Assembly: GCF_009720145.1 (NCBI RefSeq)
Contig: NZ_CP046253.1
Span: forward strand, 248,001 to 312,000
Source: Sphingobium sp. CAP-1
GTDB taxonomy: Bacteria; Pseudomonadota; Alphaproteobacteria; Sphingomonadales; Sphingomonadaceae
DNA length: 64,000 bases
Reading direction: 5' to 3'
A program made the position numbers and the translations under genes. The notes under the pieces were generated by a model. That model did not search any database and was not told where the DNA came from. It worked only from the letters and a program-made list of their open reading frames with translations. Numbering within the stretch: the first letter of the stretch is position 1; each line of letters starts with the position of its first letter. Below, one piece after another: positions 1-9,786 of the stretch.

Positions 1-2
1 CG

Positions 3-1718
3 GAACTGCGCGAAAAGCTGCGCCATGTGCTGGTGACGCCGGGCGCGGCAAAATCGGGCGAGCCGTCAGAGGCGCTGATGCATCGTATGATGTCGGTCGG
101 GCTGGCAGAAGATGTCGAACCGGAATTCCTGCCGCTGCTGTTCGATCAGATCGGCTTTCGCCAGGAAGCGCCGCGCCGCGACAATCCCGACCGCAAGCCA
201 GCCGATCCGAATGTTACCGTGCTGGTGATCGGCGCGGGCATGACCGGCATGGCGGCCGGCATCAAGCTGGCGGAAGCGGGCTATAACTGGGTCATCATCG
301 AGAAGAATGAGGAAGTTGGCGGCACTTGGTGGGAAAATCGCTATCCGGGCGTCGGCGTCGATACACCCAGCCACTTCTATTCCTTCTCCTTCGCGCTCAA
401 TCCCGGATGGCATAATTACCATCCGCAGGGCACCGACATGTTCGCCTATCTCAGCCAGGTTGCGGACGATTATAAGCTGCGTGAACATATCCGGTTCAAC
501 ACCATGGTCGAGAAGCTGGTGTGGGATGAGGATGCCGCCGTCTGGAACGTCACCGTGCGCAAATCGGACGGCAGCGAGGAAGTAATCCGCGCCAATGCCG
601 TCATCAACGGTCATGGCCCGGTCAATCGCCTGAAATGGCCAACCATATCGGGACTGGAGAGCTTCGAAGGCGTGCGGCAGCATACCGCGACCTGGGACAG
701 CTCGCTCGACCTCAAGGGCAAGCGTGTCGGCATCATCGGCACGGGCGCCAGCGCCGCCCAGTTCATTCCCGCCGTAGCGGACGAGGTGAGCGAACTCCAT
801 GTTTTCCAGCGCAGTCGCCACTGGGTTATGCCGACCCCGGCCGGCGAAGATATCGTCAGCGACGGCGTCAAATTCGCGATGCGGCATATCCCGCATTATC
901 TCGAATGGTATCGCTTCCGCATCTACTGGTATGCCGCCGACGGCCTCTATCCCAATGTGCTGCTCGATCCCGAATGGCCCAAGGATTCGCCCTCTGTTTC
1001 GGCCGTCAATGAAGCGATGCGGCAATTTGCCATCGGTCATATCGAGCGGACCTTCGCCGATCGTCCCGACCTGCGCGAAAAGCTGACGCCCGGCTTCCCG
1101 GTTTTCTCCAAGCGCATCATTCTTGATCGTGGCACCTATTTCCCGACCTATCTCAAGCCCCATGTCCATCTGGAGCAGGAAGGGATCGAGCGGATCACGC
1201 CCAAAGGCATCCTCCTGAAGGATGGCCGGGAGATCGAGCTGGACGTGCTGGTCTGCGCCACCGGCTTCGACGTTGCCAATATGATGGGCAAGCTGGAAAT
1301 CGTGGGTGTCGGCGGAAAGCGACTTCGCGACGAATGGGGGACGGAAGATCCGCGCGCCTATTTCGGTATGTTGATTCCGGGCTTTCCCAATTATTTCCAC
1401 ACGGTTGGCCCCAATAGCGCGCCCAATCACGCGGCGGGACAGAATCTGATTTCCGAATGTCAGGTCCATTATGCCATCGAATGTCTCGACTGGCTCAACG
1501 AGCGGAACAAGAAGGCGCTCCAGCCGACGATGGCCGCCTATGACGCCTGGCAGGACAGGGTGGCGACCCAGATGGTGAACATGATCTGGAGCCATCCGCG
1601 GGCGTTCAGCTATTATAATAATAGCGAGAAACGGAATTTCCTGTCCTGGCCCTGGCGTCTGGTCGATTTCTGGAACGAGTGCCGCGGACCACGCCATGCG
1701 GATTTCGAGCTATCGTAG
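3..1718 (+). CDS. Baeyer-Villiger flavin monooxygenase (5' end outside window)
   Basis: A class B flavoprotein monooxygenase that would insert oxygen next to a ketone using NADPH and FAD. Seen directly: an N-terminal dinucleotide-binding motif VIGAGMTGMAAG, a second one GIIGTGASAAQ, and between them the Baeyer-Villiger fingerprint FEGVRQHTATW, matching FxGxxxHxxxW. The reading frame is open from base 3; the first possible start inside the window is GTG at 27, but the frame continues upstream without a stop, so the gene is probably truncated by the window edge. The N-terminal extension of about 65 residues before the first FAD motif is typical of the larger members of the family. A strong terminator follows. 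In a steroid-degradation neighbourhood a ketosteroid is a plausible substrate, but that is inference. Confidence 0.88.
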   Translation, partial: ELREKLRHVLVTPGAAKSGEPSEALMHRMMSVGLAEDVEPEFLPLLFDQIGFRQEAPRRDNPDRKPADPNVTVLVIGAGMTGMAAGIKLAEAGYNWVIIEKNEEVGGTWWENRYPGVGVDTPSHFYSFSFALNPGWHNYHPQGTDMFAYLSQVADDYKLREHIRFNTMVEKLVWDEDAAVWNVTVRKSDGSEEVIRANAVINGHGPVNRLKWPTISGLESFEGVRQHTATWDSSLDLKGKRVGIIGTGASAAQFIPAVADEVSELHVFQRSRHWVMPTPAGEDIVSDGVKFAMRHIPHYLEWYRFRIYWYAADGLYPNVLLDPEWPKDSPSVSAVNEAMRQFAIGHIERTFADRPDLREKLTPGFPVFSKRIILDRGTYFPTYLKPHVHLEQEGIERITPKGILLKDGREIELDVLVCATGFDVANMMGKLEIVGVGGKRLRDEWGTEDPRAYFGMLIPGFPNYFHTVGPNSAPNHAAGQNLISECQVHYAIECLDWLNERNKKALQPTMAAYDAWQDRVATQMVNMIWSHPRAFSYYNNSEKRNFLSWPWRLVDFWNECRGPRHADFELS

Positions 1719-1745
1719 CAGCCGACCGATCATTTGTTGAAGGAG

Positions 1746-1775
1746 AAGGGGAGGCAATAGTTGCTTCCCCTTTTT
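1746..1775 (+). terminator. Rho-independent terminator after the monooxygenase
   Basis: A 12-bp stem (1746-1757 pairing with 1761-1772, one G-T pair) with a three-base loop TAG is followed by a run of T. It lies 28 bases after the stop codon of the monooxygenase and separates it from the TetR gene. Confidence 0.85.
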
Positions 1776-1916
1776 CATTTAGGCCTGCATGACATGCCCG
1801 CTCCTCCCTTCAAGCCTTTCAGTGGCCCGGAAGGGCCATGCTGTTCACCGGCCGCAATTTCCTCTATGCGGCCCGATCCGACTGGACGGGCTTGCTTCGC
1901 CGGTTCATGGTGACGA

Positions 1917-2585
1917 ATGCAGGGGAAATCGATCAAAGCCATGCCGAGCAGTCAGGGAGTGAAGGCCGCGACATTGCACAATCGCCGTGCGGGCCGGCCC
2001 AGTGCGCGGGAAGCCGAACTGAAGCATGAGGCCATGCTTGAAGCGGCGCTGGAGGAATTTGCGCGCGCCGGTTTTCATGGCGCTTCGATCCGGGCCATCG
2101 CCGACAAGGCGGGGCTGTCGACCCGAACCCTTTATAACCGTTATCCCGACAAGGCGGCGCTGTTCGCCGCCTGTCTCGAAATGTCCTCGCTTCGGGTCCA
2201 GTATAGGCCATCGGACAAGCCCGGCACATTATATGAGCAACTGGTTCATTTCGGCCGGATCATGCAGGCCAAACTGAACGAGGACCGATCAACGCGACTG
2301 GCGCGCGTCATCCTTCGCGAAGCGGCGAGCTTCCCTCAACTCCGAGATATTTCGCAATCGCAATTCCACCGCTTTCAACTGGGGCCGGTGCAGCGCATAT
2401 TGGAAGCGCATGGTTTTCCGACGGATCAGGCGGAAAGGCTGGGTGAGGCCTATGCCACGCTCGCCTTCCAGAAATGGCAGGCCCGCACCATGTATAATGA
2501 AGCGCCGTTGACGCCAGCGGAAATCGACCAGCAGATCGAAAGCGCGACGACGCTGTTCCTGAGCGGAGCGCTCGCCTCGCTATGA
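1917..2585 (+). CDS. TetR/AcrR family transcriptional regulator
   Basis: A 222-residue one-component repressor-type protein. The N-terminal helix-turn-helix is clear: a helix AALEEFARAGFHGASIRAIA, then the turn and recognition helix around GLSTRTLYNRYPDKAALFAAC (residues about 50-85). The C-terminal ligand domain has no recognisable specificity. The start at 1917 is uncertain; ATG at 1941 would give a protein eight residues shorter and neither has a convincing ribosome site. It converges on the unrecognised oxygenase-like gene at 2628-3680 and could control it or the acyl-CoA ligase; a palindrome at 3788-3807 is a candidate operator. Confidence 0.85.
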   Translation: MQGKSIKAMPSSQGVKAATLHNRRAGRPSAREAELKHEAMLEAALEEFARAGFHGASIRAIADKAGLSTRTLYNRYPDKAALFAACLEMSSLRVQYRPSDKPGTLYEQLVHFGRIMQAKLNEDRSTRLARVILREAASFPQLRDISQSQFHRFQLGPVQRILEAHGFPTDQAERLGEAYATLAFQKWQARTMYNEAPLTPAEIDQQIESATTLFLSGALASL

Positions 2586-2616
2586 AGCGACCGCCGGCAT
2601 GGCCGGCGGTCGCTTT
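2586..2616. terminator. Hairpin between converging genes
   Basis: A perfect 13-bp stem, 2586-2598 pairing with 2602-2614, with a three-base loop ATG and a short T run on the plus side (2614-2616). It sits between the TetR stop codon and the stop codon of the converging gene, so it can serve both directions. The weak T run makes efficient intrinsic termination less certain. Confidence 0.7.
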
Positions 2617-2627
2617 GCCAATGGCTC

Positions 2628-3680
2628 TCAGGCCGCCAGCGTTTCTTCCGGTTCGGGCGGGAAGATGGCCGGCTTGCCCGGATCATAAGTGCGGGTGAGA
2701 AGGGTGATGAACGCCTCGTCCGTGACGGGATCGGTCGGCACCTCGAAGGTGACGCCGCGCGCGCGCAGGTCGGCGACCAGCATGTCGAACACCTGATCGT
2801 GACCGATATCGTCGCTATGGTCGAGCGTGCGCTTGAGGTCGGCAAAGTCGCTGAAGATGTCTGCGCCCCAGTGGATCAGGAAGCGGAATTCTTCCTCTGG
2901 AATCGCCTGGATCACCTGATCATCGGTGGTGATCTGCCAGCCGGTTGGATCGCCGGGGTCGGCGCGCATCATCGAATTGATGGCCAGGCCTGCCGGATTG
3001 CGCTGGGCGGACGGGCCACTGGCTTCTGCCGTGTGGTACATCATTTCATTTTCCACCACGACCGCGCGGCTCCACATCGGCGCCTTAATCTGCTTGGGCG
3101 CGGCCTTCAGCCCATCGGGCCAGTAGGTGAAGCCGCCGCCGACCTTGCCTTTGTAATACCAGGTGATGACCTGCGCCTTCTTGGCGCGCCAATGTTCGAA
3201 CAGACCTGACTTCACCATGATGTTCATCAGCCACACGGGCGAGGTCTGATAGCTGATGCCGCGGAAACGGGTGGCATCGACATGGGGCGTGTCGCTGCCC
3301 CGGCATGGCCCCTGAATGTTGAACAGCATGTTTTCAGGACGGGCATATTCGGCTTTCCAATATCCACGCACCAGATCGAGAAATTTGCTGTTGTAGAAAC
3401 AGTCCTCGATCTCAGGATGTACCGATGTATGGCCTTGCGCGAAATAGCCGCGGAAAACGGGTGACAGGAACATGTCCCATGTCGGCTTGAACCCTTCAGG
3501 GATGGTACCCGACGTGGTGGCAACGACTTCCTCCGGCGACTTGAAATGCTGGGCAAGGATCAGGGACCAGGGGCCATTGTCACGGACCACCTTCAGCATC
3601 CGCTGATGCTGATCCTCGGTAAAGGCGCTTTCGATGATTTTCGGCGGCGCGACAGGACGGAACGGATTGACGTTGGCCAT
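2628..3680 (-). CDS. Unrecognised oxygenase-like protein, paralogue of 62176-63255
   Basis: A 350-residue soluble protein with no signal peptide or membrane segment. I do not recognise a named family. It is clearly homologous over its full length to the 359-residue protein at 62176-63255: shared blocks include the FRGY/FRGF region, EYA.P..ML/MLFN, the tryptophan/tyrosine segment FTYWP, NEMM.H and FRFL.HW. Conserved H133-x-D135 (in PHVDATRFRG) and H216 (in NEMMYHTAEA), with an arginine 11 residues later, resemble the HxD...H facial triad of Fe(II)/2-oxoglutarate oxygenases of the phytanoyl-CoA dioxygenase type. That assignment is inference. Start ATG at 3680 has AGGAG nine bases upstream. It lies 127 bases downstream of the acyl-CoA ligase and may share its transcript. 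Confidence 0.8.
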   Translation of the reverse strand: MANVNPFRPVAPPKIIESAFTEDQHQRMLKVVRDNGPWSLILAQHFKSPEEVVATTSGTIPEGFKPTWDMFLSPVFRGYFAQGHTSVHPEIEDCFYNSKFLDLVRGYWKAEYARPENMLFNIQGPCRGSDTPHVDATRFRGISYQTSPVWLMNIMVKSGLFEHWRAKKAQVITWYYKGKVGGGFTYWPDGLKAAPKQIKAPMWSRAVVVENEMMYHTAEASGPSAQRNPAGLAINSMMRADPGDPTGWQITTDDQVIQAIPEEEFRFLIHWGADIFSDFADLKRTLDHSDDIGHDQVFDMLVADLRARGVTFEVPTDPVTDEAFITLLTRTYDPGKPAIFPPEPEETLAA

Positions 3681-3787
3681 GGCGATTCTCTCCTTATTGT
3701 CGGACGAAAGCCGGATTTTCCCATTTTTCTGGCGATCCCGGACCTTCGCTCAAATGCGGTGCGTCACGATAACCCGCTGCCGCCAAT

Positions 3788-3807
3788 AATACAACAATCA
3801 TTGTATT
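3788..3807. promoter_or_regulatory. Palindrome AATACAA-N6-TTGTATT, candidate operator
   Basis: A perfect 7-bp inverted repeat with a six-base spacer, AT-rich in a GC-rich region. It overlaps the last base of the acyl-CoA ligase stop codon and lies 108 bases upstream of the start at 3680. The size and symmetry fit a TetR-type operator and the TetR gene is adjacent, but no binding data exist. Confidence 0.4.
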
Positions 3808-5393
3808 TATACTTCGGACGACAACCATTCCCGCACGACATGCTTCAACAGCTTGCCATTGGGATTGCGGGGCAGGGGACCGTCCACGATATAGACATGG
3901 TCGGGCACCTTATAGTCGGACAGCCGTTCCGCGCAGAAGGTGCGTAGCACGCTGCCCTCGACCGGTTCTCGCGCCACGACGAATGCCTCCACCCGCTCGC
4001 CCAGCACGGGGCACGGGCGTCCGACCGCCACGGCCTCGACCACGGCGTCATGCGCCATCAGGGCATTTTCGACCTCCGCCGAATAGATTTTGAAACCGCC
4101 CCGGTTGATCATGTCCTTCTTGCGGTCGAGGATGCGGATATAGCCTTCCGCGTCCATCGTGCCGATGTCACCGGACTTCCAGTAGCCGGCAATGATGTTC
4201 GCCCTGCTGGCCTCTTCATTGTTCCAGTAACGCGGCACCGTCATCGCGCCGCCGATCCATATCTCGCCCTGTTCGCCGGGCGGCACCTCTATCCCGTCCT
4301 CGTCCATGACGATGATGTCGCAATAGGGCAGGGGGCGACCGACCTTGTCGGCATGGGTCGCGCACTGACCAGGCGGCATCATGACTGCGGGCGAGGTGGT
4401 TTCGGTCGAGCCATAGATATTGACCAGCGTCAGTCCCGGCAGATGTTCGGCCAGCGCGCTGATCGACGATTCCGCCATCGGCGCACCGCCGAATGTTCCG
4501 ATCCGCCAACTGGACAGATCGAACCGGGCAAAATCCGGTTCCATCAGGCAGAGCTTGTACATGGCGGGGACCATGATGGCATAGCCCACCCGTTCCTTCT
4601 GGGCGATCTCCAGGAAATCGCGCGCCTTGAAGCCACGTTGCATCACCACCTTGCCTGCAACCCGGATGCTGAGCATCAAAACCAGTCCGATCCCGGTGAC
4701 ATGGGATGCCGGCACGGACAGGACCATCGCCTCGCCATCCCGAAGCCCCAGATGCCGCTGCGATCCGATGCAGGTCGTGACCACGCCCAGATGGGTCAGC
4801 ACCGCCCCCTTGGGCCGACCGGTCGTGCCTGACGTGTAGAGGATGCAGAAGGGATCATCTTCGTTAGCGACCGACCGTTCCGGCGAGAATTCGGGGATTG
4901 CCTCACGCTTCCAAGCCGCGGCCTCCGTCGCATAGGGCAGCCAGTGACGCACATGGGGCAGGGTCGCCGGGTCGGGCAGGTGCGCCACCAGCGCATCCTC
5001 ATAGATGATCGCCGCGGCCCCGCTGTCTGTCAGGGCGTAGGCGGTTTCAGGTGCGCGCTGGCGAATGTTCATCGGCACGCCGATCAGGCCCAGTCGCGCC
5101 GATGCGAGCAGCAGGGTCATATAATCCGCCCGGTTGTCGAGCAGGATGGCGATGCGGTCGCCCGCGCCCAGCCCCAGTCCGGCCAGTCGCGCCGCACAAC
5201 AACCTACCCGCGTGGCGAGGTCGGCATAGGTCCAGCGCTCGCTTCCGTCCACCAGAGCGATTCCGTCGGGATGTCGCCGCACTGCGTCCAGAAACATCGC
5301 GTAAATGTCACTGGGCCGATCCGCATGGCAGGGCACGATCCTGCCATGATGCAACTCCTTGCGAAGGCCATGTTTGGTCCCGGCGTCAGGCAT
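3807..5393 (-). CDS. AMP-dependent acyl-CoA synthetase/ligase
   Basis: A 528-residue member of the adenylate-forming superfamily that activates a carboxylic acid with ATP and CoA. The phosphate-binding motif YTSGTTGRPKGAV is at about residues 182-194, the A5 motif IYGSTETTSP and the hinge/A8 region GDIGTMDAEGYIRILDRKKD follow, and the C-terminal catalytic lysine lies in PRNPNGKLLKHV. Length is normal for the family. The start at 5393 is supported by GGAGGAG a few bases upstream. It diverges from the FMN-enzyme gene at 5670. It is a different subfamily from the fadD3-like ligase at 20831-22396, so it probably activates another substrate, possibly a steroid side-chain acid; this is inference. 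Confidence 0.88.
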   Translation of the reverse strand: MPDAGTKHGLRKELHHGRIVPCHADRPSDIYAMFLDAVRRHPDGIALVDGSERWTYADLATRVGCCAARLAGLGLGAGDRIAILLDNRADYMTLLLASARLGLIGVPMNIRQRAPETAYALTDSGAAAIIYEDALVAHLPDPATLPHVRHWLPYATEAAAWKREAIPEFSPERSVANEDDPFCILYTSGTTGRPKGAVLTHLGVVTTCIGSQRHLGLRDGEAMVLSVPASHVTGIGLVLMLSIRVAGKVVMQRGFKARDFLEIAQKERVGYAIMVPAMYKLCLMEPDFARFDLSSWRIGTFGGAPMAESSISALAEHLPGLTLVNIYGSTETTSPAVMMPPGQCATHADKVGRPLPYCDIIVMDEDGIEVPPGEQGEIWIGGAMTVPRYWNNEEASRANIIAGYWKSGDIGTMDAEGYIRILDRKKDMINRGGFKIYSAEVENALMAHDAVVEAVAVGRPCPVLGERVEAFVVAREPVEGSVLRTFCAERLSDYKVPDHVYIVDGPLPRNPNGKLLKHVVREWLSSEV

Positions 5394-5627
5394 CCTCTCT
5401 CCTCCGGCTCAACCGGGCCTCCAGGTGCGGGATTCTGGAACGAAACCCTGTCTTTGCCTGAGGCGATTTATTACACCTTGCATTGTCGTTTATAGCTTGG
5501 CAAGCGCTGGTTTGACGCGGTGGAGCATGGCGGATCAACGATGATATTGCTACAACGATCGCTATATTTATCGGAAGATTCGTAGAAAATATGCGCATGT
5601 GATACGAAAAATGTGCATACAGGCTGA

Positions 5628-6644
<1,017 letters not shown>

Positions 6645-6649
6645 AGATC

Positions 6650-7534
6650 ATGGACTATACGACAATCCGCTATGAGGTGGAGGATGACGGTCTGTTGCTG
6701 CTGACCCTGTCGCGGCCCGACAGGCTCAATGCCTTTACCGTCGAAATGTGCGAGGAGCTGATCCACGCCTATAACCGCGCCAGTCAGGATGATGCCGTTC
6801 GGGTCATCGTCGTCACCGGGGAAGGCCGGGCCTTTTGCGCGGGCATGGACCTGTCGGTGGGCGGCAATGTATTCGGTCTGGACGAAAGCCAGACTCCGAC
6901 CATGGCGGATATGCGCGAACGGAGAGACGATCCCGCCATATTGAAGGGCGTGCGCGATACTGGCGGACGCGTGACACTGGCCATGTATGACTGCCTGAAA
7001 CCGATCGTCGGTGCTATCAACGGCGCGGCGGTCGGCATCGGTTCCACCATGTTGCTGCCGATGGATTTCCGTTTCGCGTCGGACAGGGCGCGCTTCGGCT
7101 TCGTATTCGGGCGACTGGGCATCACGATGGAGGCCTGTTCCTCCTTCTTCCTGCCGCGCATTGTCGGGCTGGAGCAGGCGCTGCTCTGGGCCTATCGCGC
7201 CGATATTTTCGACGCTGCCGAGGCGCATGACAAGGGGCTGGTCCGCGCCGTCTTTCCGGCCGAAACGCTGCTGGACGAAGCGAAGGCCTTTGCCCGGTCG
7301 CTGGTCAGGGATCGTTCGCCGGTCTCGATCGCGCTGATGCGCCAGATGCTGAACCGCAACAGCGCTTTTGACAGCCCCCATGAAGCGCATCTGAGCGAAT
7401 CTCTGGCGGTATTCTACACCAGCCAGGCGGATGGGCGTGAAGGGGTCAAGGCATTTAACGAAAAGCGTCCGGCGGAATTTGCGGGGAAAGCGTCGCAGAT
7501 GCCGGCCTTCTTCCCCTGGTGGAATGAAGGGTAA
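6650..7534 (+). CDS. Enoyl-CoA hydratase/isomerase family protein
   Basis: A 294-residue crotonase-fold protein. The oxyanion-hole segments are GRAFCAGMDLS (about residues 60-70) and the later GAINGAAVGIGSTMLLPMD. The usual second catalytic glutamate region reads FGRLGITMEACSSFFLPR, which retains an acidic residue. The start at 6650, five bases after the preceding stop, begins the conserved MDYTTIRYEV region; an upstream in-frame ATG at 6596 inside the previous gene is unlikely. Reaction direction and substrate are unknown; the neighbouring FMN enzyme and SDR suggest a hydration/dehydrogenation sequence on a CoA ester. Confidence 0.85.
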   Translation: MDYTTIRYEVEDDGLLLLTLSRPDRLNAFTVEMCEELIHAYNRASQDDAVRVIVVTGEGRAFCAGMDLSVGGNVFGLDESQTPTMADMRERRDDPAILKGVRDTGGRVTLAMYDCLKPIVGAINGAAVGIGSTMLLPMDFRFASDRARFGFVFGRLGITMEACSSFFLPRIVGLEQALLWAYRADIFDAAEAHDKGLVRAVFPAETLLDEAKAFARSLVRDRSPVSIALMRQMLNRNSAFDSPHEAHLSESLAVFYTSQADGREGVKAFNEKRPAEFAGKASQMPAFFPWWNEG

Positions 7535-7549
7535 AGAGGGAGGATGGAC

Positions 7550-7969
7550 ATGATAACGGTTGAGGACAAGATTGCGATCGCGGAGTTGGTGGCGCATTTC
7601 ACCCGCTGTTCGGACTTTGGCGACTGGGACGGGCTGGCGCGGCTCTATACCGCTGATGTGGTGACGGAGATGGAAGGTATCGCGATCCGCTATGTCGGGA
7701 TCGAACAGCAGATCGAACATGCCAGGGAATCTGACCGGCAGGCCGAGGGCAAGAACCGCCACTATAATTTCAATCTGATCGTCAGCGAACAGGATGGCGA
7801 TGTTCATGCCGACTATGCCTTCATGAACGTCAATGCCGGTCCGGTGCCAATGGCATCCAAGATCGTCGTGACCGGGCGCCAGCGCGATACTGTCGTCAAG
7901 ACCGATGCGGGATGGAAGATCGCCCACCGCTTCGTGCAGTTCGACCAGAATGTGCAGCTCGATTTCTGA
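7550..7969 (+). CDS. SnoaL-like (NTF2-fold) protein
   Basis: A 139-residue small cone-fold protein of the SnoaL/steroid-isomerase/limonene-hydrolase superfamily, ending in the common GWKIAHRFV strand pattern. ATG at 7550 has GGGAGG at the right distance; ATG at 7544 lies directly against that site and would add two residues. Members of this fold in steroid degraders include dehydratases and isomerases, but the residues here (Arg21, Asp24, Asp27 region; His71) do not allow a reaction to be named. It is third in the 5670-8810 unit. Confidence 0.75.
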   Translation: MITVEDKIAIAELVAHFTRCSDFGDWDGLARLYTADVVTEMEGIAIRYVGIEQQIEHARESDRQAEGKNRHYNFNLIVSEQDGDVHADYAFMNVNAGPVPMASKIVVTGRQRDTVVKTDAGWKIAHRFVQFDQNVQLDF

Positions 7970-8030
7970 GCGCCTCACTGGCGTACGGAAATTTGGAAAA
8001 TTAAATATAAACAAAGAAATAGGAGAGGAT

Positions 8031-8810
8031 ATGTCCATCGACTTCACGCCCAGACTGGGATCGCCGCATAGCGGGGTCGTCATTACCGGTGGCGCGTCGG
8101 GCATAGGACTGGCGACGGCCCATGCCCTAGCGGCGGTCGGGCGCCCGGTGGCCTTGTGGGATATCAATGCGGATGGCGCCCGGACCGCCGCGCAGGATAT
8201 TGCCGATCGCTATGGCGTGCGCACGCTGGGTGTCAGCGTCGACCTGCGCAATTCGCAGGCGATCGCGCCCGCAGCGATCGCAACCCGCGAGGCGCTAGGC
8301 ATCGTCGGCGGTATCGTGCATGGCGCGGGCACGGCGGAAGCCACCGGCATTGACGGCGTCACGCCTGACAATTGGGATGCCGGCCTTGCCCTCCATGCGC
8401 GCGCGGTCGTGCTGATGACACAGGCATTTCGCGATGATCTGCGGGCCAATCCCGGTGGCGCGATCGTGGCCATTGCCTCGATCAACGCCACGCTCGGCAA
8501 CGGCCTCATCCCGATTTACAGCGCAGCCAAAGGCGCGATCCTGTCGCTGGTGCGATCCATGGCGGATGAACTGGCGCAGGACGGCATCCGCATCAATGCC
8601 ATCAGTCCCGGTCAGATCGACACGCCGATTGTTGCCGCGACCAAAGCGGCCCTGCCGGGCCATTTCGAACGCCGCATCATGTTGGGCCGCTATGGCCAGC
8701 CCGAAGAACTGGGTCGCACAATCCGCTTTCTGTTGTCGGACGAGGCGAGTTACATCACCGGAGCGGAAATCATCGTCGATGGCGGCAATATCCCGTCCCA
8801 GCGGCAATGA
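8031..8810 (+). CDS. Short-chain dehydrogenase/reductase
   Basis: A 259-residue classical SDR. The cofactor motif TGGASGIG lies near the N terminus, the alanine-rich substrate strand has an unusual IVHGAGTAEATG in place of NNAG, and the catalytic residues are serine in AIASINATLG and Tyr-x3-Lys in YSAAKGA. The C-terminal GAEIIVDGGN is typical. ATG at 8031 has AGGAGAGG just upstream and follows a 61-base gap from the SnoaL-like gene, which may hold a weak secondary signal. It probably oxidises or reduces a hydroxy/keto group on the intermediate handled by the preceding hydratase. Confidence 0.87.
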   Translation: MSIDFTPRLGSPHSGVVITGGASGIGLATAHALAAVGRPVALWDINADGARTAAQDIADRYGVRTLGVSVDLRNSQAIAPAAIATREALGIVGGIVHGAGTAEATGIDGVTPDNWDAGLALHARAVVLMTQAFRDDLRANPGGAIVAIASINATLGNGLIPIYSAAKGAILSLVRSMADELAQDGIRINAISPGQIDTPIVAATKAALPGHFERRIMLGRYGQPEELGRTIRFLLSDEASYITGAEIIVDGGNIPSQRQ

Positions 8811-8904
8811 CGGGGGCAGGGGGCCGTTTTCCCGGCTGGTGACAGGGCGGCCGGCACGATGACCGGAAAAGACGCAGTCTGAAAGGTGGAAGCCGGGGGT
8901 ACGA

Positions 8905-9786
8905 TCAGGCGATTCCGTTCTCTGCATCGCCGGCAATGGCGGTGCGGCTGCGTTGTCGATATTCGCGTGGCGACAATCCGGTGGCGCGCCGAAATGCGCG
9001 GGCAAAGCTGTTCGCATGGGAAAAGCCCAGTTGCTCCGCGACCTGCTTCATGGACAGGCCCGGTTGTACCAGCCTCCGTTTCGCTTCCTCGATCCGATAG
9101 GCGTCGATATAGGCGGATACGGTCTTTCCGGTGAGGGCGATGAACTGGCGGTGCAGATGGCGCGGGCTGATGCCGCACAATTCGGCCAGTTCGGGAATGC
9201 CGGGCATCGTGCTGCCCGCTTCGATGCGCTCGCGCACGCGCCGGAATTGCCAGGGGGCCAGACGGCTGGCGGTTTCCGCTCCTGTCGCCTGGCGAAAGAC
9301 CCGGCGCAATTCGATCCGAATCAGGATGAACAGAGCCTCCATCCCTTGCTGTGACCGATCAATCGGGTTGATCAGTTCGCGATGGGCCAGCCGCATCAGG
9401 CTGCGCAACGTGTCGCTTCGGATGTTGAGCAGGCCTTGCAAAAAGCTGAGAGACGGCTCGGTCTTGCCGATGATGGCGGCGGTATCAGGATCATCCATCA
9501 CGCAACGCATGACGCGGATCTGCCCCCCTTCCGAACGCCCGCCCAGGGTGATGCCGGGGTAACGCACGAACAGCGCGCCCATGAAGCAGCGTCGTTCAGG
9601 GTCTATGGCGGGAAAATAGGCGGACGCATCGGTCGCCATCGGGGGCAACGACATTTCCAGCATCAATTGCGTTTCCGTGCGCTCAAAGCTGACCATGTCG
9701 GGCCAGTGCCATTCGACCAGTTCAAAGCGTCCACCGGATACCGGGCAGGATTCCATTATCTGGGGCGTGAAATCCGCGCCAGCCAT
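8905..9786 (-). CDS. AraC family transcriptional regulator
   Basis: A 293-residue regulator with a C-terminal AraC-type double helix-turn-helix: first helices around IPELAELCGISPRHLHRQF, second around SMKQVAEQLGFSHANSFARAFRR, then the signature GLSPREYRQR. The N-terminal 180 residues would be the sensing and dimerisation domain and match no family I can name. It is transcribed away from the TonB-dependent receptor across a 314-base regulatory region, so control of receptor expression is the simplest guess. Confidence 0.9.
   Translation of the reverse strand: MAGADFTPQIMESCPVSGGRFELVEWHWPDMVSFERTETQLMLEMSLPPMATDASAYFPAIDPERRCFMGALFVRYPGITLGGRSEGGQIRVMRCVMDDPDTAAIIGKTEPSLSFLQGLLNIRSDTLRSLMRLAHRELINPIDRSQQGMEALFILIRIELRRVFRQATGAETASRLAPWQFRRVRERIEAGSTMPGIPELAELCGISPRHLHRQFIALTGKTVSAYIDAYRIEEAKRRLVQPGLSMKQVAEQLGFSHANSFARAFRRATGLSPREYRQRSRTAIAGDAENGIA

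Noticed and set aside
66..1697. Long open frame on the minus strand opposite the monooxygenase
   Set aside because: Shadow frame caused by high GC codon use; no domain, start site or neighbour supports it, whereas the plus strand has clear FAD and Baeyer-Villiger motifs.
1838..2029. Small plus-strand frame before the TetR gene
   Set aside because: 63 codons, overlaps the TetR start in another frame, no ribosome site and no recognisable sequence.
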